From NCBI GenBank assembly GCA_964524145.1, contig CAZGCA010000108.1:1-17969 (forward strand): DNA of 17,969 nt, written 5' to 3'. Under the pieces are notes generated by a model. It did not search any database and had not been told where the DNA came from. It saw nothing but the letters and a program-made list of their open reading frames with translations. Shown here one piece after another: positions 13,518 to 17,969 of the stretch (positions are counted from its first letter, which is position 1; each line of letters opens with the position of its first letter). A program made the translations under genes and the position numbers. Source of the DNA: CAZGCA01 sp964524145. GTDB taxonomy: Bacteria; Hydrogenedentota; CAZGCA01.

Positions 13518-15570
13518 TGTCCTCGAAGGCGGCCGACGCGAACGTCACCCTGCAAAGCTGGCCCGGATACAGTTCGGCTCCCGGAGACGGTTGCTGCGAG
13601 ACCGCTCGTCCGGTCCCCTGAAAACGCCACTCCGTATTAAGTTCCGCGACTATCTCAAGCACCTCAACCTTCGCAAGACCGCCGAGATCGGGCATTACTC
13701 CCGGTTTGACGGTGTCGGGCGAGGAAGGTAGTGGGGGACCGCTCCGACCGTCGTCCTGGTCCAATGACGCATCGACGAGCGCGGCCCCCCAATCCGCTAT
13801 GGGGTGCTGATTGTTCCGTTCATCAAGAATGTCCGCATCGCGTGGAACTCCCAGGTGCCGCAAGGCACCCGCCATAATCCTGCTGAACACCGGTGCCGAG
13901 ACGCTTCCGCCTGTGGCCGACCGAACCTTGGGATCTTCTATGACCACGAGAACGGTCAGCCGCGGGTTGGAAACGGGCGCAAACCCGCAGAATGTTGTCC
14001 TGTGCTTATCGTTTCGGTACCTGCCAGTCGTAGGGTCTATGAGCCGGGCCGTGCCCGTTTTGCCGGCAACGGTATATCCCCCGACGGCGGCCAGCTTGCC
14101 GGTACCCTCTCTGACAGCGTCAGCCAGAATCTGCTGGACTACTGCAACTGTCCCGCGGCTAAACACACGCCGGATCCTCTCGGGTTCGTAGCTGACCAAT
14201 TTTTTCCCATCGGCGTCCTCGATCGATTGGACGAGAATCGGGTTCATCAAAACGCCGCCGTTCGCGATGGCGGAGAAGACGTTGGTGAGCTGGAGGGCGG
14301 TCACGGCCACCTCATAGCCGATTCCTATAGATGGTAAGGATGTTCTCGACCAGCGATGGGGCGGCTTTAACAACCCAGCACTCTCGCTTGGAAACGGCAC
14401 GCCGGTGGACGAGCCAATTCCTGTTGCCCGCAAGTGTTGGTAGAAGACTTGCGGCGGGACACGAATCGCCACCTTCATGGCACCGATATTCGAAGACCTG
14501 GACACGACCTCGGCAAAGCTTACTGCCCCGATAGGATGGTAGTCGTAGTACCGTCGCCCGAACATGCGTGCCGAACCGTTCTCGCAGTCAATTATCTCGT
14601 CGAGCGTCACGAATCCTTCCTCGAGGGCTATTGAGGCGGTGATCGCTTTCATGGCAGACCCGGGTTCAAAAGCGTCCGTCAATACAGGGTTACGCAATGC
14701 GTTGGGATTGGCCGCTTTCAGGTCGTTGGGATCGAAATCCGGCAGGGCGGCAATCCCCAGGATCTCCCCCGTTGCGGGCACCTGCACAACGGCCATTGCC
14801 GACTGGGCCTGTGTCTCCTTAATGGCGGCCCGCAACTCCTTCTCAACCGTGTGCTGGACGACCTCGTCGATGGCCAGATGCACCGTGGCGCCCGGGACCG
14901 GATCTACTCGCTCACTTTCGAGGTGGTGGAGCGTCCGATGCCTGCTATCCTGTTCGGTAATGAAATACCCGTCCTGTCCCTTGAGGTACTCTTCGAAGCG
15001 CAGTTCGACACCACCGAGCCCCGTATCGTCCGTGCCGACGAACCCAATGAGTTGGGATGCCAGCCTGCCTTTCGGGTAGAACCGCTTGGGTTCCTCAAGG
15101 AAGTCTACGCCCTTCAATCCAAGCGACCTCACGGCAGCAACCTTCTCGCTGCCGAGCTTGCGGGCAATGTACACGAACTTCTTGTCCGAAGCCAGTTTCG
15201 TTGCCAGCTTCCGCGAGTCCAGCTCGAGACAGGAGGCGAGTTGCGTCGCGGCTCGTTCCGGTGAGTGTATCTGTGGCGGCGAGGCGTAGACCGATTCCGT
15301 CATCACGGTGGTTGCGAGCTGTCGTCCCTTCCGGTCAACGACGCTGCCTCGCTCGGCATGAAGCGGCACCTTCACCTTACGCATCTGGGCCGCGCGCCGC
15401 TCCAACTCTTCCCTGTCGCCGTACTGGAGCGAGAAGAGTTTCCCCAGAATAACCACAAAGCAAAGGAGCAACACGAGAAGAACGACTATGATATGGGTTT
15501 TCTGTGAGCGGGCTAAGCGGGGTGGTTCATAGGGGACTGTGCTGGACCGTATAATGTTCCTAAAGACCAT
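13507..15570 (-). CDS. ftsI: Septal peptidoglycan transpeptidase (class B PBP) with C-terminal PASTA domain
   Basis: Cross-links septal peptidoglycan, working with FtsW. The 687-residue product has a short cytoplasmic tail and one membrane anchor (about 26-47). A dimerisation domain (RGSVVDRKGRQLA at 74-86) precedes the transpeptidase domain, which carries SAMK (nucleophile S305, K308), SSN (359-361) and KTG (504-506). Residues ~621-678 form one PASTA repeat (PGVMPDLGGLAKVEVLEI onward). The length exceeds E. coli FtsI because of the PASTA tail; similar PASTA-bearing FtsI proteins are known in several phyla. Start: ATG at 15570 with AGGAGG 12 bases upstream, a long but usable spacing; an upstream TTG adds 29 residues that do not look like FtsI. 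The gap to ftsL is 182 bases and holds no gene I can see. Confidence 0.96.
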   Translation of the reverse strand: MVFRNIIRSSTVPYEPPRLARSQKTHIIVVLLVLLLCFVVILGKLFSLQYGDREELERRAAQMRKVKVPLHAERGSVVDRKGRQLATTVMTESVYASPPQIHSPERAATQLASCLELDSRKLATKLASDKKFVYIARKLGSEKVAAVRSLGLKGVDFLEEPKRFYPKGRLASQLIGFVGTDDTGLGGVELRFEEYLKGQDGYFITEQDSRHRTLHHLESERVDPVPGATVHLAIDEVVQHTVEKELRAAIKETQAQSAMAVVQVPATGEILGIAALPDFDPNDLKAANPNALRNPVLTDAFEPGSAMKAITASIALEEGFVTLDEIIDCENGSARMFGRRYYDYHPIGAVSFAEVVSRSSNIGAMKVAIRVPPQVFYQHLRATGIGSSTGVPFPSESAGLLKPPHRWSRTSLPSIGIGYEVAVTALQLTNVFSAIANGGVLMNPILVQSIEDADGKKLVSYEPERIRRVFSRGTVAVVQQILADAVREGTGKLAAVGGYTVAGKTGTARLIDPTTGRYRNDKHRTTFCGFAPVSNPRLTVLVVIEDPKVRSATGGSVSAPVFSRIMAGALRHLGVPRDADILDERNNQHPIADWGAALVDASLDQDDGRSGPPLPSSPDTVKPGVMPDLGGLAKVEVLEIVAELNTEWRFQGTGRAVSQQPSPGAELYPGQLCRVTFASAAFEDNET

Positions 15571-15752
15571 CTCTGAGCCACGCCTCCTGCATACCCGGCT
15601 GTCGCGGTATTGTTGCTGCGCTCGGCGCTCATCGTGGGCCCGACCGACATTGCGCAAACCGTTTGTCTCAACATCCGGAAGCTCTCTCAGTGATCCGTTG
15701 CCGCCAAAAACCAGAATCCTTCCGCGGGTCGTGAGGTGCTACCGCTACAATT

Positions 15753-16109
15753 CTACGGATCTAGTAGCTGACGAAAGGGCTCCACGTTTACTCGGACGAT
15801 CTGCCACGGCTCGGGCTCAACCATGCCGAGCCTTCCCGTGGCAACCGCCTCGACCTGTGCCGGGGCTTCGCGTTTAGCCACCCTCAACCGAAGCCCTCTG
15901 TTCTCTTCGGCAAGATCACTCTCCCTGCGAGAGAGCTCCCGGATATCATAACTGATTCGTACTATCTGGCTCTGCTGCCAGACCAACAAAAGGCCCGCTG
16001 CCGACACGTAGACGAGAAAGAGTATCCCGCATACCAGCAACAACCCGGACTTCTTGGTTTGGCCGGACTTCTTGTGACGTCCGCTCAGACTTTGTTTTGA
16101 GACAGCCAT
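15753..16109 (-). CDS. ftsL: Cell division protein FtsL-like
   Basis: A 118-residue bitopic membrane protein. It has a basic N-terminal tail (1-20, many Lys/Arg), one membrane helix (about 21-44), then a predicted periplasmic coiled coil (about 45-80, DIRELSRRESDLAEENRGL). It ends with GRLGMVEPEPWQIVRV, the short motif often seen at FtsL C-termini. FtsL normally links FtsB/FtsQ to FtsWI and helps activate septal synthesis. Sequence conservation is low in this family, so the call rests on topology and on its position between rsmH and ftsI. The ATG at 16109 lies seven bases after the rsmH stop; the longer open frame to 16379 only overlaps rsmH. Confidence 0.88.
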   Translation of the reverse strand: MAVSKQSLSGRHKKSGQTKKSGLLLVCGILFLVYVSAAGLLLVWQQSQIVRISYDIRELSRRESDLAEENRGLRLRVAKREAPAQVEAVATGRLGMVEPEPWQIVRVNVEPFRQLLDP

Positions 16110-16116
16110 TGCTCCA

Positions 16117-17070
16117 TCAAGCCGCTTTCTCGGCAACTCGTAGTCGCGCGCTGCGACTTCTCGGGTTTTCACGTATCTCAGCCTCGCCCGGCCGGACGGG
16201 ATGCCGCGTGATGATTCGGAGTATCGGCGATTTGCTGCACGCGCATCGTGGAAGGTCCGGCGGACAGGTACATCTGCGGGCGTAACCGACGAACTTGCGT
16301 TTGACGATCCTGTCCTCGAGCGACTGGAACGAGATAGCGCATAGCCTGCCTCCGGCCTTGAGGCATCGCACGGCTGCATCTATCGCATTCGAAATGTTTT
16401 CGAGTTCGTTATTAACGGCAATCCTGAAAGCCTGGAACGTCTTCGTCGCAGGGTCAATGCGCGGCTTGCGTCTGGTCGGCCCCACTGCTTTGCGCACTAT
16501 CTCAGCAAGTTGCGTGGTGGTGACGATGGGGTTTCGTTTCCGCACTCGCACAATTGCGCGTGCGATTTCGCGAGCCCGCCGTTCCTCCCCGAATCGCCTC
16601 AATAGGGACGCGAGTTCCTGTTCGCTCATCCGCGCGACCAGATCGGAGGCCGTTAACACTTCGTCCGTACTCATTCGCATATCAAGCGGGCCGTCGGTGC
16701 GAAAGCTGAAACCCCGCTCGGGGCACTCCAACTGGAGCGAGGAAACGCCAAAGTCGAAGACCACACCATCCACTTCTTCGCACCCAAGCAATCGAAGGTG
16801 TCGGTCCATCTCCGCAAAACTGCCCCTGACCAACTTGAGCCTGTCCAGGTTCGACTTCAGCCGCTCTCGCGTTGTCTCGATCGCGTTCACGTCAATGTCA
16901 ATCCCAATGAGAAGGCCCGAAGGACCGAGCCTCGACAATATCCTTTCTGCATGGCCGCCACCCCCGATCGTCGCATCTACGTAAGTCCCGTCGGATACAA
17001 TGTTCATCAGGTCAACAACCTCTGTTTCCAGAACCGGAATATGCAACGGCTCACCCATCGAACCCATCAT
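16117..17070 (-). CDS. rsmH: 16S rRNA (cytosine(1402)-N4)-methyltransferase
   Basis: Methylates N4 of C1402 in the ribosomal P site using S-adenosylmethionine. The 317-residue product has the SAM-binding motif DATIGGGGH (32-40), DFGVSS (106-111), RGFSFRTDGPLDMRM (119-133), and a C-terminal cysteine-containing stretch (RRCTCPPDLPRCACSK) leading to the usual RP-rich end. Three candidate ATGs lie at 17070, 17067 and 17058. I keep the first because it directly abuts a short upstream frame (TGAATG); no strong Shine-Dalgarno distinguishes them. It is the second gene of the dcw operon, 205 bases from mraZ. Confidence 0.97.
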   Translation of the reverse strand: MMGSMGEPLHIPVLETEVVDLMNIVSDGTYVDATIGGGGHAERILSRLGPSGLLIGIDIDVNAIETTRERLKSNLDRLKLVRGSFAEMDRHLRLLGCEEVDGVVFDFGVSSLQLECPERGFSFRTDGPLDMRMSTDEVLTASDLVARMSEQELASLLRRFGEERRAREIARAIVRVRKRNPIVTTTQLAEIVRKAVGPTRRKPRIDPATKTFQAFRIAVNNELENISNAIDAAVRCLKAGGRLCAISFQSLEDRIVKRKFVGYARRCTCPPDLPRCACSKSPILRIITRHPVRPGEAEIRENPRSRSARLRVAEKAA

Positions 17071-17275
17071 TCAGTACGACCGGGCAACGCTATCAACAAC
17101 TGCGGCCTCCGTCTCATGCACCTCAGAGAGATACGGTACGCTCATAACACCCGTTTCAGTTCAGCCATTGCCAAATCGTCGTATGTGCCCGTCTAGTGAA
17201 GCGCCCCAATTGATCCATTGGTTGTGCGAGTCAAACCCACTTCTGGACACCTTCTCCCGCGACCCAGCTTGGCTA

Positions 17276-17710
17276 TCAATCCCAGACCTGCTCGGCGACC
17301 TCCTCATAGTTCGCCTGCGATTTCGTCAAAACCTTGATCCACTTGTCGCGAGCCCACACCTCTATCCGGTTCTGCACACCGGCTACCGTCACCTCTTTCT
17401 CCAAGCCAGCGTAGTCTCTGAGTTTTTGGGGGATGAGTATCCTGCCGTGACTGTCCGGCATGCATTCCGCAGCGTTGGCGAAGAATGTTCGCGTAAAACT
17501 GCGCACAACCGCTTTGGTAAACGCGCGTTCGCGCAACCTGCCTTCGATGGTGTGCCACTCGCTCGGCGGAAATAGGAATAGACATTGGTCAAGCCCGCGT
17601 GTTATCATGAGAGACGTTATGGAGTGTTTGTCGAGTGTGTCACGGATCTTGGAGGGCAGTATGAGTCTGCCTTTGCCATCTATGGTGTGATCAAAATCAC
17701 CGTAGAACAT
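17276..17710 (-). CDS. mraZ: Transcriptional regulator MraZ
   Basis: A DNA-binding regulator of the dcw operon that represses its own promoter in studied bacteria. The 144-residue product has two tandem SpoVT-AbrB-like half-domains, each with the D-x-x-G-R-x-x-x-P signature: D11-G-K-G-R15-LIL-P19 and D86-S-H-G-R90-ILI-P94. Start: ATG at 17710 giving MFYGDFDHTIDGKGR, the standard MraZ opening, with GGAG eight bases upstream. A GTG at 17719 would add three residues and is itself part of the operator repeats. It is the first gene of the operon, immediately downstream of a strong promoter and a four-repeat operator. Confidence 0.97.
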   Translation of the reverse strand: MFYGDFDHTIDGKGRLILPSKIRDTLDKHSITSLMITRGLDQCLFLFPPSEWHTIEGRLRERAFTKAVVRSFTRTFFANAAECMPDSHGRILIPQKLRDYAGLEKEVTVAGVQNRIEVWARDKWIKVLTKSQANYEEVAEQVWD

Positions 17711-17715
17711 GGTCT

Positions 17716-17749
17716 CCACTCCGGGCCACTATCGACCACTTCACTCCAC
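17716..17749 (-). promoter_or_regulatory. MraZ operator: four GTGG repeats at exact 10-base spacing
   Basis: On the minus strand GTGG occurs at 17749-17746, 17739-17736, 17729-17726 and 17719-17716, always ten bases apart and preceded by A in three of four cases. MraZ is known to bind arrays of short TGGG/GTGG-type direct repeats at about 10-base period in front of its own gene. The array begins two bases after the -10 and runs over the predicted transcription start and the ribosome-binding site, so bound MraZ would block initiation. Four repeats fit a ring-shaped multimer contacting several turns on one DNA face. Confidence 0.85.
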
Positions 17750-17750
17750 A

Positions 17751-17803
17751 ATTATAACCTTGGGGAGGCTGTTTTGTCAAGAGATTTTTTCATTTTTCTT
17801 GGT
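17751..17803 (-). promoter_or_regulatory. Strong sigma-70-type dcw promoter with A-tract upstream element
   Basis: Perfect TTGACA (17780-17775) and perfect TATAAT (17756-17751) are separated by 18 bases on the minus strand. Immediately upstream, 17781-17803 is nearly all A on that strand in two tracts, resembling an UP element that contacts the RNA polymerase alpha subunit. Transcription would begin near 17744, inside the first operator repeats. No other strong promoter was found in the cluster until the weak candidate before tadA, so this one probably drives about 12-13 kb. Confidence 0.88.
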
Positions 17804-17969
17804 ATACACCATATTAGGGTTAGGCAGCCAGGCAACCACAACATCTTGTGCTCTAGGGAGCGCGCCTCTTCGCTCTAGTGGAGAGACGTTGATGGTTACC
17901 TCCCCAATTCAAGATAGCGCGCGGTGAAATGAGGCACAGAATTCTCATACTCAGGCTTGGAGCAATAGG

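Noticed and set aside
16110..16379. N-terminal extension of the ftsL reading frame
   Set aside because: It overlaps the 3' part of rsmH in another frame, is Ser/Arg-rich without any motif, and the ATG at 16109 gives a normal FtsL-sized protein.
17853..17878. Bulged inverted repeat CTAG..AGCG / CGCTCTAG at the right edge
   Set aside because: Eight pairs with a two-base bulge and no T-run on either strand; the upstream gene lies outside the window, so no role can be supported.

Overview
The window looks like chromosomal DNA of a bacterium with a peptidoglycan wall of the meso-diaminopimelate type. It is moderately GC-rich and probably comes from an uncultivated, possibly anaerobic, diderm-like lineage. 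Evidence: the MurE product carries the DNPR signature of meso-DAP ligases, FtsI ends in a PASTA domain, an aldo/keto reductase carries two ferredoxin-like cysteine clusters, and a four-helix-bundle 'suffix' protein is present. I know that last family mainly from Verrucomicrobia/Lentisphaerae/Kiritimatiella-like and candidate-phylum genomes. I cannot fix the phylum from sequence alone.

Layout, right to left. From 17710 down to 5852, on the minus strand, lies a canonical dcw (division and cell wall) operon: mraZ, rsmH, ftsL, ftsI, murE, murF, mraY, murD, ftsW, murG. Several neighbours overlap by 1 to 35 bases. A consensus sigma-70-type promoter at 17751-17780 precedes mraZ. It is followed by four GTGG repeats spaced exactly 10 bases apart, which is the expected form of a MraZ autoregulatory operator. 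Downstream of murG the usual murC/murB/ddl/ftsQ/ftsA/ftsZ half is absent. Instead come tadA (tRNA adenosine deaminase) and a ferredoxin-fused aldo/keto reductase on the same strand. The convergent fmt gene (methionyl-tRNA formyltransferase, plus strand) closes the core-gene part and has its own promoter.

Left of fmt (1-3100) is an accessory region. A four-helix-bundle suffix protein (2309-2908) is bracketed by arrays of a 9-base GGACnnAAr unit. To its left are an AlbA_2 (Schlafen-type) protein and a small GIY-YIG-like nuclease, enclosed by two perfect 69-base direct repeats (97-165 and 2188-2256). Next to the right-hand repeat is an in-frame fragment that I read as the last ~24 codons of a type I restriction specificity gene (hsdS). 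Its stop codon overlaps the AlbA_2 start in a TAATG junction. The simplest reading is a decayed or rearranged type I restriction-modification locus: the hsdS 3' end, the AlbA_2 gene and the GIY-YIG gene survive, and repeat-bearing mobile DNA has replaced the upstream part.

How the genes work together: MurE, MurF and MurD build the UDP-MurNAc-pentapeptide, MraY and MurG make lipid I and lipid II, and FtsW with FtsI polymerises and cross-links septal wall together with FtsL. MraZ tunes expression of the operon, and RsmH modifies 16S rRNA. TadA and Fmt serve tRNA function.
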